This document shows, piece by piece, positions 35,630 to 44,818 of a stretch of DNA of 64,000 nucleotides. The position numbers and the translations under genes were made by a program. Source of the stretch: Clostridia bacterium (GTDB taxonomy: Bacteria > Bacillota > Clostridia > Christensenellales > UMGS416); NCBI GenBank assembly GCA_016938675.1, contig JAFGUF010000027.1, positions 62,001 through 126,000 on the forward strand, given 5' to 3'. The notes under the pieces are model-generated. The model was not told the origin of the DNA and ran no database searches. It saw only the letters and a list, made by a program, of their open reading frames with translations. Position 1 is the stretch's first letter, and each line of letters begins with the position of its first letter.

Positions 35630-35644
35630 ATATCTAGTGCACTA
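35619..35644 (+). promoter_or_regulatory. Likely GntR (YtrA-type) autoregulatory operator
   Basis: TAGTGTACTA (35619-35628) and TAGTGCACTA (35635-35644) flank a six-base centre. They form a dyad, and each arm is itself nearly palindromic. It covers the -10 box, so a bound regulator would block transcription. Confidence 0.7.
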
Positions 35645-35657
35645 AGGAGGTGGTTTA

Positions 35658-36014
35658 ATGAATGAACTTAATTCGGGCACACCTATTTACATTCAGGTCA
35701 TAGACAAGCTGAAAAAACAAATGGCTTTAAATAATCTTAAGCCGGGGGATAAGCTCCCCTCATCAAGAGAGCTTGCTCTGGAATACAATATTAACCCTAA
35801 TACGGCATCCAGAGTCTATAGAGAAATGGAACTGCTTGGCCTTTGCTTCACAAAAAGAGGCCTTGGCACATTTGTAGCGGAAGATAAAAAAACTATAAGC
35901 TCTATTAAGGAAAACATGGCGGAAGATTACACAAAGCTGTATCTGCAGTCGATGAAAAGCCTGGGCTATGACAAAAAGGAAATTGTGAACCTCATAGAAA
36001 GGGAGGAAAAATAA
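35658..36014 (+). CDS. GntR family regulator, YtrA subfamily
   Basis: A 118-residue repressor-type protein with a winged helix at residues 10-75: PIYIQVIDKLKKQMALNNLKPGD, then LPSSRELALEYNINPNTASRVYREME (the recognition region), then KRGLGTFVAED. The short C-terminal tail of about 40 residues, with no large ligand domain, marks the YtrA subfamily, which commonly controls an adjacent ABC transporter and responds to cell-wall antibiotics in some species. It is first in a three-gene operon, one base before the ATPase gene, with a palindromic operator over its own promoter. Confidence 0.92.
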   Translation: MNELNSGTPIYIQVIDKLKKQMALNNLKPGDKLPSSRELALEYNINPNTASRVYREMELLGLCFTKRGLGTFVAEDKKTISSIKENMAEDYTKLYLQSMKSLGYDKKEIVNLIEREEK

Positions 36015-36015
36015 A

Positions 36016-36708
36016 ATGGAGTTAGTGAAGACTAATGAATTATTCAAGTCTTTCGGAGCAGTAAAAGCCGTAAATGATGTGTCAATTAATATTGAAAACG
36101 GCAAAATATACGGCCTATTAGGACCCAACGGAAGCGGCAAAACAACATTGATGAGGCTGATAGCCGGCTTGTTCTATCCTTCAAAAGGAAGCATACAAGT
36201 GCTTTCGGAGAATATTTCTGTAAATTCAAAAGCGCACGTTGCCTATATGCCAACAGAAGCATTCTTCTACGATTATATGAAAATTAAGGACGCAGAAAAG
36301 TTCTTTATTGATTTCTTTGAAGATTTCGATGTTGAAAAGTTCTCCGACCTGCTTGCAAAAATGCAGCTTAACAGGAAAATGAAAATAACTTCGCTGTCTT
36401 CCGGAATGAACGCCAAGCTGAGAGTAGCCCTGACAATGGCTAGAAAAGCAGATGTATATCTTCTTGATGAGCCATTAAACGGAATCGACCTGATTGCAAG
36501 GGATGCAATAATGGCGGCAATAATTGGCGGAGCAAGTGAAGACAATGCAGTAGTCATATCCTCTCACCTAATCGACATAATGGAAAATGTACTGGATGAC
36601 GTGATATTCATAAAGGAAGGCAAAGTTGTAATCAACGAAAATGCAGAAGATGCAAGAGCAAACTACAATAAATCAATTGCTGAACTGTACAAGGAGGTGT
36701 ATGCCTGA
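36016..36708 (+). CDS. ABC transporter ATP-binding protein
   Basis: A 230-residue ATPase subunit. Walker A is LLGPNGSGKTT near residue 37, the signature is a divergent ITSLSSGMNAKLRVALTMA near residue 122, Walker B is VYLLDEPLNGID near residue 150, and the switch His is in ISSHLID. It pairs with the permease encoded immediately downstream (one-base overlap). The substrate is unknown; by analogy with YtrA-linked systems it may be an antibiotic or a cell-wall precursor. Confidence 0.92.
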   Translation: MELVKTNELFKSFGAVKAVNDVSINIENGKIYGLLGPNGSGKTTLMRLIAGLFYPSKGSIQVLSENISVNSKAHVAYMPTEAFFYDYMKIKDAEKFFIDFFEDFDVEKFSDLLAKMQLNRKMKITSLSSGMNAKLRVALTMARKADVYLLDEPLNGIDLIARDAIMAAIIGGASEDNAVVISSHLIDIMENVLDDVIFIKEGKVVINENAEDARANYNKSIAELYKEVYA

Positions 36709-37511
36709 TGTTTAAACTATTAAAACATGAATTTAAGAAAAGAAAATCGCTGCTATTAATTGCCTTGATAATTCTTTCAACTGCTGAAATATTAGCTATT
36801 TATCAGGTAACTAAGAGCAATAGCAGCCCTGTATTCGGCGCAATCATAAATATTGTAATGTTTATCGGCGTACTGCTAATTGTTTTTGTAGATGTAGTTG
36901 TGCAATATTTCAATGATTTCAAGAAATCCCAAGGGACTCTGTTGTTCCTTTCGCCTAACAGCGGATATAAAATTGTTGGCTCTAAAATGCTCTTTGGCGC
37001 AGCTGAACTCCTAGCCGGACTTTCACTTGCTCTGCTGTTTTCATGGATAACAAATTCCTTTGCTGTAGCCGAAGGATACGAAGGTATCGGCCCTCAGATT
37101 CAATTATTAAAAGAAAGCCTTAACATGAGTGTAGGTTCCGCAAACACATGGTGGGTTGTAGCAGGATTTTTATTCTTGATATTTCTTCAGTACTTTGCCA
37201 GCCAGTCCATAGCCGTTACTTCCATAACTCTTGGCAGAACAATTCTATCAAAAAACTCATACAATTGGTTCTGGGCAGTCTTGTTCTTTGTAATGGTCAG
37301 CATAGTCGTGCAAACAGTAAACGGAATGCTCGTTCTATTAATCGGTTTAGAAGACGGAATATTCAGCAATTCATTCTCTTTTGACAGCCAGACTGAAACA
37401 GCGGTTAATTTTACGAAGTACCTGATACTTGGAGGCATAGAATATCTTTTCTGGATAGCGGCTTCCTTCTTAGTTTCCGGAACACTTCTAACCAAAAAAG
37501 TGGATATATAA
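36708..37511 (+). CDS. ABC transporter permease
   Basis: A 267-residue membrane protein with six predicted helices and the ABC-2-like start MFKLLKHEFKKRKSLLLIALI. It contains FKKSQGTLLFLSPNSGYKIVGSK between helices 2 and 3, a pattern common in permeases of GntR-ABC operons. It ends the operon and is followed by a strong terminator. Confidence 0.8.
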   Translation: MFKLLKHEFKKRKSLLLIALIILSTAEILAIYQVTKSNSSPVFGAIINIVMFIGVLLIVFVDVVVQYFNDFKKSQGTLLFLSPNSGYKIVGSKMLFGAAELLAGLSLALLFSWITNSFAVAEGYEGIGPQIQLLKESLNMSVGSANTWWVVAGFLFLIFLQYFASQSIAVTSITLGRTILSKNSYNWFWAVLFFVMVSIVVQTVNGMLVLLIGLEDGIFSNSFSFDSQTETAVNFTKYLILGGIEYLFWIAASFLVSGTLLTKKVDI

Positions 37512-37531
37512 AATATTCAGCTGTAAATACA

Positions 37532-37565
37532 AAGCAGGCAGTTTATTAACAAACTGCCTGCTTTT
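37532..37565. terminator. Bidirectional terminator
   Basis: A 14-bp perfect stem (37532-37545 with 37552-37565) and a six-base loop between the convergent permease gene and lepA. Confidence 0.93.
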
Positions 37566-37569
37566 ATTT

Positions 37570-39369
37570 TTATAGTTTCAGTACCGACATAAATGCCTCT
37601 GATGGCAAAGATACACTTCCAACCTGCCTCATGCGCTTTTTGCCTTCCTTCTGCTTTTCCAGCAGCTTTTTCTTTCTGGATATATCGCCGCCGTAGCATT
37701 TTGCCAAAACGTCTTTTCTATACGCGCGCACTGTTTCACGGGCGATTATTTTTCCCCCAATTGCTGCCTGAATAGGTATTTCAAATTGCTGCCTCGGTAT
37801 AACTTCCTGTAGCTTCTGCGCCATTGCTCTGCCTCGAGCATAGGCCTTATCCTTATGCACTATGCATGATAGCGCATCGCAAAGCTCGCCGTTCAATAGT
37901 ATATCCAGCTTGACAAGCTCGCTTTGCTTATAGTTCAGTATTTCATAGTCCAATGAGGCGTATCCCTTTGTGCGGGACTTCAGCGCATCGAAGAAATCAT
38001 AGATAATCTCATTCAGCGGCAACTCATAGTTTATCTGGACACGGGTTTTATCCAGATACTGCATATCCTTGAAAATGCCTCGCTTTTCCTGGCAAAGATC
38101 CATAATGGCTCCGACATATTCTGATGGAGATATTATATGGGCATTCGTTATCGGTTCTTCCATATGCTCAATTGATGCAAGCTCCGGCAAATTTGTAGGG
38201 TTGTCTACACTTATCACCTTGCCATCTGTCTGAACAATTTTGTATATAACGCTGGGCGCTGTCGTAACAAGATCAAGGTCGAATTCCCTTTCAAGGCGTT
38301 CCGCTATTATCTCCATATGCAAAAGGCCCAAAAAGCCGCATCTGAATCCAAAACCAAGCGCGACAGATGTTTCCGGCTCAAATATCAAGGATGCGTCATT
38401 TAGCTGCAGCTTTTCAAGTGCGTCGCGAACATCAGCATAGTGAGCTCCGTCAGCTGGGTAAATTCCGCAGAAAACCATCGGTTTTACATGCTTGTATCCG
38501 GGCAGAGGCTCCTTTGCGGGGTTGTTTGCATCCGTTATGGTATCTCCAACTTTGGTTTCAGATAAATTCTTGATAGAGCCGCCTACATACCCAACTTCAC
38601 CGGCCTTGAGGCTGTCTCTTTCAACCCAATAAGGCGTAAAGATACCGGTTTCTACTATTTCGAATTTAGAACCAGTAGACATCATTTTCATTCGGCCGCC
38701 CTTTTTTATGGTGCCGTCCATAACGCGTATATAGCTCATGGCTCCGCGATAGTTATCATAAAACGAGTCAAATATCAGCGCTTTAAGCGGCGCATTTGGG
38801 TCGCCTTTTGGTGCAGGCACTTTTTCCACGATTGCCTCCAGCACATCCTGAATGTTAAGCCCGTCCTTTGCCGATACGCACGGGGCATCGCTTGCGTCCA
38901 AGCCGATGATGTCTTCTATTTCTCTTTTTGTGTTTTCTACATCTGCACTTGGCAGGTCAATTTTATTAATAACAGGAATTATTTCAAGGTCATGCTCCAG
39001 AGCCATGTATACATTAGCGAGCGTCTGGGCCTCTATTCCCTGGCTGGCGTCAACTACCAGTATGGCTCCCTCGCACGCAGCCAGCGACCTTGACACCTCA
39101 TATGTGAAGTCAACATGGCCGGGGGTGTCAATCAAGTTAAGGACATATGTAGTTCCGTCCATCGCGTTGTAGTCCATGCGCACCGCCTGAGATTTGATTG
39201 TTATGCCCCTTTCTCTCTCAAGGTCCATGGTGTCTAATACCTGATCAGACATATCTCTTTTGTTTATTGCGCCGGTAAACTCAATAAGCCTGTCAGCAAG
39301 GGTAGACTTGCCGTGGTCTATATGCGCAATTATGCAAAAGTTTCTTATTTTATCTTTGTTGTATTCCAA
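37570..39369 (-). CDS. lepA: Elongation factor 4 (LepA)
   Basis: A 599-residue translational GTPase that acts on stalled or mistranslocated ribosomes and in 30S assembly. G motifs: [13 protein letters not shown] near residue 15, [17 protein letters not shown] near residue 82, and NKIDLPSAD near residue 135. The family-specific C-terminal region, including [22 protein letters not shown], is present, and the length is normal. hemN, its frequent neighbour in Firmicutes, does not follow. Confidence 0.97.
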   Translation of the reverse strand: MEYNKDKIRNFCIIAHIDHGKSTLADRLIEFTGAINKRDMSDQVLDTMDLERERGITIKSQAVRMDYNAMDGTTYVLNLIDTPGHVDFTYEVSRSLAACEGAILVVDASQGIEAQTLANVYMALEHDLEIIPVINKIDLPSADVENTKREIEDIIGLDASDAPCVSAKDGLNIQDVLEAIVEKVPAPKGDPNAPLKALIFDSFYDNYRGAMSYIRVMDGTIKKGGRMKMMSTGSKFEIVETGIFTPYWVERDSLKAGEVGYVGGSIKNLSETKVGDTITDANNPAKEPLPGYKHVKPMVFCGIYPADGAHYADVRDALEKLQLNDASLIFEPETSVALGFGFRCGFLGLLHMEIIAERLEREFDLDLVTTAPSVIYKIVQTDGKVISVDNPTNLPELASIEHMEEPITNAHIISPSEYVGAIMDLCQEKRGIFKDMQYLDKTRVQINYELPLNEIIYDFFDALKSRTKGYASLDYEILNYKQSELVKLDILLNGELCDALSCIVHKDKAYARGRAMAQKLQEVIPRQQFEIPIQAAIGGKIIARETVRAYRKDVLAKCYGGDISRKKKLLEKQKEGKKRMRQVGSVSLPSEAFMSVLKL

Positions 39370-39448
39370 TTCACATCACCTTAATATTAATTATATATTA
39401 CTTCTATCAAATCCTGCTCCCGGAAACCATCTATCTTTTTATCGCCTA

Positions 39449-39478
39449 ATTATACAACATACTTTCATATAATGTCTA
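39449..39478 (-). promoter_or_regulatory. Promoter for lepA
   Basis: On the minus strand, TAGACA (39478-39473) and TATAAT (39454-39449) with an 18-base spacer. Confidence 0.65.
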
Positions 39479-39529
39479 CCAAAAAGAGACGCATCGAGTA
39501 CTAGGCATACATACCTTGTATTTATAATC

Positions 39530-39558
39530 TTGCAATATAGTTTTAATTACCATATAAT
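39530..39558 (+). promoter_or_regulatory. Promoter for the DUF1836 gene
   Basis: TTGCAA (39530-39535) and TATAAT (39553-39558) with a 17-base spacer. Confidence 0.7.
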
Positions 39559-39603
39559 ATTTATAAGGACTTATTAATTATAATTATTACTGAGGAAAAT
39601 AAA

Positions 39604-40221
39604 ATGAATGACCTGAAACTTGATATTAAAGACATAATAGATGATGTCTTTTCAGTAGAACTTCTTGATACATCTGAAATACCTAAAATTGACCTCTATA
39701 TGGAGCAGGTTACCAGCTTCTTTGAGGATCAGTTGGGGGATATGCGTCGCAAGGAAGATGATAAGATACTTACAAAAACCATGATTAACAATTATACAAA
39801 GTATGAAGTGCTGCCTCATCCGGAAAAAAAGAAATATTCCAGAGAGCACATGATTGCCATGACATATATAATAATACTCAAAAAAGTTCTCTCTATTCAG
39901 GATATTAAGGCTTTTTTCAATCTTACCGATAAGAAGGACGATCTTCTGCTTGAGCCCCAGTATAATGTTTTTAAGAACATAATGGAGGAGACCTACCAAT
40001 CCACAGCTGAGCTTCTCAAGCGCGAGATAGAAAACATGGATAACACTCTGCTGGAAAATGGCATTTTAGACGACAGGGCAAGGCTAATGACATTGATTAG
40101 CTGCCTTGCCTGCGAAGCCTCCGCATTCAAGCTTCTTTCAGAAAGGCTTATAGACCGGTATGAACGAAGAGAAGAAGAGGATAAAAAGCAAAAGGAAGAC
40201 AAAAAGTCAAAGTCTGAATAA
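39604..40221 (+). CDS. DUF1836 protein (MerR-like putative regulator)
   Basis: A 205-residue protein with the DUF1836 pattern: IPKIDLYMEQVTSFFE near residue 28, then ILTKTMINNYTKYEVLPHP near residue 58, KKKYSREHMIAMTYIIILKKVLSIQDIKAFF, and a charged Lys/Glu-rich tail. The LTKTMINNY segment looks like the helix-turn-helix of MerR-type regulators. The targets are unknown. It is monocistronic, with its own promoter and a converging terminator. Confidence 0.85.
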   Translation: MNDLKLDIKDIIDDVFSVELLDTSEIPKIDLYMEQVTSFFEDQLGDMRRKEDDKILTKTMINNYTKYEVLPHPEKKKYSREHMIAMTYIIILKKVLSIQDIKAFFNLTDKKDDLLLEPQYNVFKNIMEETYQSTAELLKREIENMDNTLLENGILDDRARLMTLISCLACEASAFKLLSERLIDRYERREEEDKKQKEDKKSKSE

Positions 40222-40234
40222 ATTAAAATTCTCT

Positions 40235-40267
40235 GGTGCTTTCCCGCAATCAATGCAGGAGAGCACC
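40235..40267. terminator. Terminator between the DUF1836 and zinc-ribbon genes
   Basis: GGTGCT (40235-40240) pairs with AGCACC (40262-40267), with an interrupted TCC-GCA/TGC-GGA inner stem, then TTTTATTTT. It may serve both converging genes. Confidence 0.75.
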
Positions 40268-40269
40268 TT

Positions 40270-41400
40270 TTATTTTATGCCTTGAGGTTTTTTGCCCTTA
40301 ATATATTCTATTATTGAGTATTGTATTTTGGGTTTCCTATATATGTCCTTCAAATCCAAATTAAAAAACAATTCCTTTGCCGCTTTAATTTTCTTTATTT
40401 CGTGTTCCAATCTTTCAGCGTCCAAACCAAGCAGGTCATATTTGAATCTAAAGTCTTCTATGCCAACTCTGCCTAATATAATGTTGCCTTTTTTTATATA
40501 TCGGCTTTGCTGCATTTTAATTGCCTCCTTGCGAAGTATCTCATCATATCCAGTTTTCATTATTACGGCAAGAATTATCACTATGGCATATAAAATACTT
40601 ACAATCATTGCTCCTAAATGTACAAACAACCCATAAAGCGAGAATGTTGAATACGCTCTTGCGAAGATATATATTACAGGGAAAAGTGCGGCAAAGACAA
40701 AAATCCATCTTATTGAATATGCTTTGTTCATATACTTTTCTATTTTTTCAAGTGTAAGGTTTTTATATACCACTAGCTCTCTTAGTATCTCCTGCGATTC
40801 TTCAAGGAGCTTTTTTGTTTCTCCCTCATAATCAATCAGCCTCAGTCTCGCCGGGCTGTCGGCGCCATATCGCGCAGCATAGCTGTCTCTATATGCACTA
40901 ATAATCAGTCGAGGCTCATATAGAAATGCACCTTGTTCTATTCTTTTCAAGCTCCTTGGCAGAATAACTTCCTCAAGATTGATGCAGTTTGAAAATGCAA
41001 ATCTGCCTATTTCAAGTATTCCTTCCGGCACTGCTATCTTTCTGGCCCTGCTATTATAGGAAATCAGTACATGGTTTTTTATTTCCGCTGTCCATACTTC
41101 CGACGACACAAGGTTATATAGATATTCACTGTCGGGTTTCAGCTCAAGTGCCTTAGTAAGATTACTCCTGAATTCTTCACTTCGGTTTGTGCCTTCGTTA
41201 AGAGCTTGCTCAACGTATTTGTAAAGCCGCGGGAAGCTTTCAAATCCCTCAAGCTCTACTGGAAAGTTTATACTAACCTCTTTAACGTCTCCAGAGAAAT
41301 CTATCCTGCTTCCGCAGTGGGTACAATACCCTTTTTCCATCTCGGTATCTATTTTTAGCTCTCCTCCGCAGTGAGGGCAGGTTGCCGCAACATATGGCAT
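40270..41400 (-). CDS. Zinc-ribbon / LRR_5-like membrane protein (copy A)
   Basis: A 376-residue protein. An N-terminal zinc ribbon (CPHCGG and YCTHCGS, residues 8-34) is followed by a helical region. Next come two or so BspA-type leucine-rich units at about 115-165 (ISYNSRARKIAVPEGILEIG, FAFSNCINLEEVILPRSLKRI, GAFLYE). Two membrane helices lie at about 232-285, and a charged helical tail ends the protein. The function is unknown. Its neighbour, 53 bases upstream on the same strand, has the same plan, so the pair arose by tandem duplication. Confidence 0.75.
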   Translation of the reverse strand: MPYVAATCPHCGGELKIDTEMEKGYCTHCGSRIDFSGDVKEVSINFPVELEGFESFPRLYKYVEQALNEGTNRSEEFRSNLTKALELKPDSEYLYNLVSSEVWTAEIKNHVLISYNSRARKIAVPEGILEIGRFAFSNCINLEEVILPRSLKRIEQGAFLYEPRLIISAYRDSYAARYGADSPARLRLIDYEGETKKLLEESQEILRELVVYKNLTLEKIEKYMNKAYSIRWIFVFAALFPVIYIFARAYSTFSLYGLFVHLGAMIVSILYAIVIILAVIMKTGYDEILRKEAIKMQQSRYIKKGNIILGRVGIEDFRFKYDLLGLDAERLEHEIKKIKAAKELFFNLDLKDIYRKPKIQYSIIEYIKGKKPQGIK

Positions 41401-41453
41401 ACTTTTCTCCTGATTATTTTAATCTGCTTTATGTGTATTACTATTGTTATGCT

Positions 41454-42572
41454 CTAATACTCATCCAGCCCTTTTGGCCTTTCGCCGAACATATATGCCA
41501 ATAATGACAGATGAACATATGCATTCCTTAAAAATTGTCTTTTATCGATGTTGAGTATTTGCTTCTTAATATTTTCCAGGTGTTTTGCTTCGTACTCCAA
41601 ATCCACATTGCTGACTTCCCATATATTTTTAAGATATCTGAAATCAATTATTCCAAGCGGTCCTAAAAGATCGTTGCACTTTTTATTAAATTTCATTACC
41701 TGATTTTTTACTGCTAATTTTCTGTATACTTCAATGTAGCCTTTGCTTAAGAAAGAAAATATAATAACTAAGCCCAAAAAAATCAAATAGTACACAAATC
41801 CATCAGCAGATAGAAATCTTGTCGGTACTATGATGCTAGGAAGTATTATCAGCACAAAAAAAACTATCGGAACAACAATTCTTCCTGTTATATGGCCGCT
41901 GTATCGAGCTTTTATTTCTGATACCAGCCTGTCTTTATACTCAACTATCTCCTTGAGCTCTTGCTCGATTTTCGTTATCGCTTCCTGATTGTTTTCATCA
42001 TCATCAATAATCTTTAAGAAAGCAGGACTGAAAAGCGCATACCTTGCAGCGAATGTATTCTTATAGGCAGAAATCGTCAGTTCACCTTCTTTGAAAAATG
42101 CATTTTCTTCAATATTTACAATTGTTCTGGGCAGCACTAGCTCTTTAAGCCTAGTGCATCCTTTTAGTGAAAACCTCTCTATGCTTACTACACAGTCCGG
42201 TACAACGATTCTTTTTGCATTGCTTTTGTATTCCAAAAGCCTTCCGTCCATTATTCTGGCATTCCATATCTCAGAGGACTGAAGGTCATATAAATACTGA
42301 TTATTTGGATCCAGCTCCAGCGCCCTGTTAAGCCTGTTTCTGAACTCAGGTGTTCTGTTCATGCCGAAATCAAGGTCCTTTTTTATAAGCTTAATTAGGT
42401 TATCAAGCTTTGCAAATCCAGCAATCTCAATCGGCCCGACTATTTTTACCTTCTGAACAGCATCTTTGAAATAAATAGGAGTTCCGCAGTGTGCACAATA
42501 GCCTTTTTCCATCTTTTCATCCAGCTGCAGATCTCCCGCACAATTTGGGCATCTTGCTGCTACATATCCCAT
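41454..42572 (-). CDS. Zinc-ribbon / LRR_5-like membrane protein (copy B)
   Basis: A 372-residue paralogue of the next gene with the same order: zinc ribbon (CPNCAG, YCAHCGT), MNRTPEFRNRLNRALELDPN, LRR_5-like strands (YKSNAKRIVVPDCVVSIERFS, CTRLKELVLPRTIVNIEE), two membrane helices at about 225-280, and a charged tail. The EMEKGYC/EKMEKGYCAHCG segment and the N-terminal YVAA-CP motif are shared. I start at ATG 42572, with GGAGG five bases upstream; the earlier ATG 42584 lies before that site. It is probably cotranscribed with copy A. The function is unknown. Confidence 0.75.
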   Translation of the reverse strand: MGYVAARCPNCAGDLQLDEKMEKGYCAHCGTPIYFKDAVQKVKIVGPIEIAGFAKLDNLIKLIKKDLDFGMNRTPEFRNRLNRALELDPNNQYLYDLQSSEIWNARIMDGRLLEYKSNAKRIVVPDCVVSIERFSLKGCTRLKELVLPRTIVNIEENAFFKEGELTISAYKNTFAARYALFSPAFLKIIDDDENNQEAITKIEQELKEIVEYKDRLVSEIKARYSGHITGRIVVPIVFFVLIILPSIIVPTRFLSADGFVYYLIFLGLVIIFSFLSKGYIEVYRKLAVKNQVMKFNKKCNDLLGPLGIIDFRYLKNIWEVSNVDLEYEAKHLENIKKQILNIDKRQFLRNAYVHLSLLAYMFGERPKGLDEY

Positions 42573-42779
42573 ATCTACCTCCAATTATTAAATACCAAAT
42601 ATTATACTCATTTTATCATAGCAGCTATTAAAATGCACGGTAATTAGCCATTAACATACATCTCACGGTTTTAGATGTCATAAAATTTTGCTTAATTCTT
42701 ACTTCCGGTTTTGCAGTATCAGCAGGAAAAAATTTGCTAGTAAATATTACTAAATATAATATACAACGGAATTAAAATA

Positions 42780-42788
42780 TGTTATCAT
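42780..42788 (+). promoter_or_regulatory. Extended -10 element placed for a leaderless CPBP transcript
   Basis: TGT-TATCAT ends 6 bases before ATG 42795. Usual initiation spacing would put the first base of the RNA at or next to the start codon. An alternative TTGCTA/TATAAT pair upstream (42734 and 42755) has a short 15-base spacer. Confidence 0.4.
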
Positions 42789-42794
42789 AAAAAA

Positions 42795-43772
42795 ATGGAT
42801 AATCAAAATAAAGTATTAACAACAAGCGCTGCTGCTATCAGTTTATTTGTATCTGTAATACTCTTTATTGTAGTCATTTTTGCAGCACAAATATTTTTAC
42901 CGCGTTATTTCTTTGAGACATCTGATTATTACCTGCTGGTAATCCTTATGGAAATCATTCCACTTGGCGCCGGAGTATTGATATACCTATATCTTACCAA
43001 GCAGCAGCTATCGGATATTATTCATTTCAACAAACCCCAGGCAAAAGAAAACAAGAAAAATATGCTATGGCTTGTTTTGCTTGGCGCCGGCATGGCTTTG
43101 TTTGGCCGAATGTTCCTAAGCGGGCTGCAGGTATTATGGGTTGCCTTTCTTGATGCCGTCGGTTTCAATGTGGCCGAGCCCTCTTTCCCGCCTGTTGATT
43201 CTCTCGGCGTATTCTTCTGGGCATTGGTCGGAGTTGCCGTATCACCTGCAATTTTCGAAGAACTTATTTTCAGAGGCATCCTGCAGAAAGGCTTGTTGAG
43301 AAGCTCAAAGCCAAAAACTGCAATTATTATATCCTCTGTTATTTTTATGCTTATGCATCTGAGTGTGGAATCTTTGGTTTTTACTTTCGCATGCGGCTGC
43401 CTTTTGGGGTATATGGCATACAAAAGCGGATCAATACTGCCCTCTATGGCTTTTCACTTCGTGAACAATTCAATAGCTGTTTTCGGCCTTTACGTGTTGC
43501 AATTGTTGGGTAATGATACTGTTGAGGAGGCTTCCTCCTTGGTTCAGAGCGGAGCAGAGAACATAATATTTTTGACGATTTACGGAATAATTTCATTTAT
43601 TCTTCTGGCAGTTGCCTTGTGGGGTTTCGCCAAACTGGCAAAGTCTCCGCCGGCTAATCCCTATAAAAAGCCCTTGCGTCCTGCAGCGCTGGTTTTGATT
43701 GTTTTGTCGGCATGCATACTCTTTGCGGTTCTTGCTATTACAGCAGCAGTTCAGAACATACTTCCCGTTTAA
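42795..43772 (+). CDS. CPBP family intramembrane glutamic metalloprotease
   Basis: A 325-residue protein with about eight membrane helices. The CAAX/CPBP motifs are present: motif 1 FEELIFRGILQKGL at about residue 153 (catalytic Glu pair and Arg), motif 2 FMLMHLS near residue 190 (His), and motif 3 MAFHFVNN near residue 218 (His and Asn). Bacterial members are linked to bacteriocin self-immunity or protein processing, mostly untested. No ribosome binding site is seen before ATG 42795. Confidence 0.88.
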   Translation: MDNQNKVLTTSAAAISLFVSVILFIVVIFAAQIFLPRYFFETSDYYLLVILMEIIPLGAGVLIYLYLTKQQLSDIIHFNKPQAKENKKNMLWLVLLGAGMALFGRMFLSGLQVLWVAFLDAVGFNVAEPSFPPVDSLGVFFWALVGVAVSPAIFEELIFRGILQKGLLRSSKPKTAIIISSVIFMLMHLSVESLVFTFACGCLLGYMAYKSGSILPSMAFHFVNNSIAVFGLYVLQLLGNDTVEEASSLVQSGAENIIFLTIYGIISFILLAVALWGFAKLAKSPPANPYKKPLRPAALVLIVLSACILFAVLAITAAVQNILPV

Positions 43773-43785
43773 AACATCAACTTTC

Positions 43786-43818
43786 GGCGCTTTACTTAAT
43801 TAAAAGGAAAGCGCCTTT
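43786..43818 (+). terminator. Terminator after the CPBP gene
   Basis: GGCGCTTT (43786-43793) pairs with AAAGCGCC (43808-43815), followed by a T run. Confidence 0.8.
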
Positions 43819-43852
43819 ATATTATAGTGCTCTTCTTTAGTATTTTCTTTTC

Positions 43853-43882
43853 TTGCTAAAAAGAGTAGTTTCTATGTATAAT
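43853..43882 (+). promoter_or_regulatory. Promoter for degV and the following gene
   Basis: TTGCTA (43853-43858) and TATAAT (43877-43882) with an 18-base spacer. Confidence 0.6.
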
Positions 43883-43926
43883 AGGTTAAGGACTTATTAA
43901 TATTTTATCAAAGTGAGGATATACAA

Positions 43927-44796
43927 ATGAAAAAGGAATATGTAATTGTTACGGACAGTAACAGTGAGCTGCCACTGCAGTTTGCTAAAGAACATAATGT
44001 TGACTACGTACCAATGCCCTATGTGCTTGATGAAAATGAAGTTAATTACCATCTTGGTGAATTTACTGATTTTAAGGCTTTCTATGACAAAGTAAGGGAA
44101 GGAAAGCTGCCGCAGACATCCACCTATCCGCCCGAATATTATGTAGAAAAATTATCTCCCTATCTTGAAAGCGGCCAGGACATTCTCTTTATCAGCTTCT
44201 CATCCCAGCTTTCCTCTGCCTTCAGCTATCTTTCACTTGCATGTGAGCAGCTTCGAAGCAGCTTTCCCAAGAGAAAAATTATAACAATTGATACTCTCCG
44301 CATTTCCGCCCCAATGGCGCTGTTAGTGATGGATGCGATTAAAGAATATGAAAACGGAATGCCAATGGAAGAGCTAGCAAAATGGATCGATGATAACAAA
44401 TTAAAATATAGAGTTTTCTTCATGGTTGATGATATTAACCACCTAAAAAGAGGAGGGCGCATTTCGCCAGCAGTTGCCGCGATAGGCACAATGCTCAGCA
44501 TTAAGCCTATTCTTATAATAAACGACGAAGGCCAGATAGTAAAATTCGGCAGTGAAAAGGGTCGAAAAAAGGCTATATCTAAAATTGCCGAGCTCGTAAA
44601 CGAAAACATCGTTGACGATAAGAATGCCACAGTGCTTATTGTTCACGCTGACAGCATTCAGGACGCTGACTTGCTTAAGAACGCAGCATGCGAAAAAATA
44701 CACTGTGAGAATATCATGATGCAAAATATCGGCCCTGTAATCGGCACGCATTGCGGACCAGGCACGCTGGCTCTGGCTTACAAAGCAAAAAATTAA
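43927..44796 (+). CDS. DegV family fatty-acid-binding protein
   Basis: A 289-residue cytoplasmic protein. DegV/FakB proteins bind a fatty acid and present it to the kinase FakA for phosphorylation and incorporation into phospholipid. The first loop is VTDSNSELP at residues 8-16, followed by TSTYPPEYY near residue 62, ISFSSQLSSAFSYL near residue 90 and KRGGRISPAVAAIGTMLSIKPIL near residue 175; all match the family. The fatty acid specificity is unknown. FakA is not nearby. It is 22 bases upstream of the GNAT-like gene. Confidence 0.92.
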   Translation: MKKEYVIVTDSNSELPLQFAKEHNVDYVPMPYVLDENEVNYHLGEFTDFKAFYDKVREGKLPQTSTYPPEYYVEKLSPYLESGQDILFISFSSQLSSAFSYLSLACEQLRSSFPKRKIITIDTLRISAPMALLVMDAIKEYENGMPMEELAKWIDDNKLKYRVFFMVDDINHLKRGGRISPAVAAIGTMLSIKPILIINDEGQIVKFGSEKGRKKAISKIAELVNENIVDDKNATVLIVHADSIQDADLLKNAACEKIHCENIMMQNIGPVIGTHCGPGTLALAYKAKN

Positions 44797-44818
44797 TTGA
44801 AGATTGCAGGATAATATA

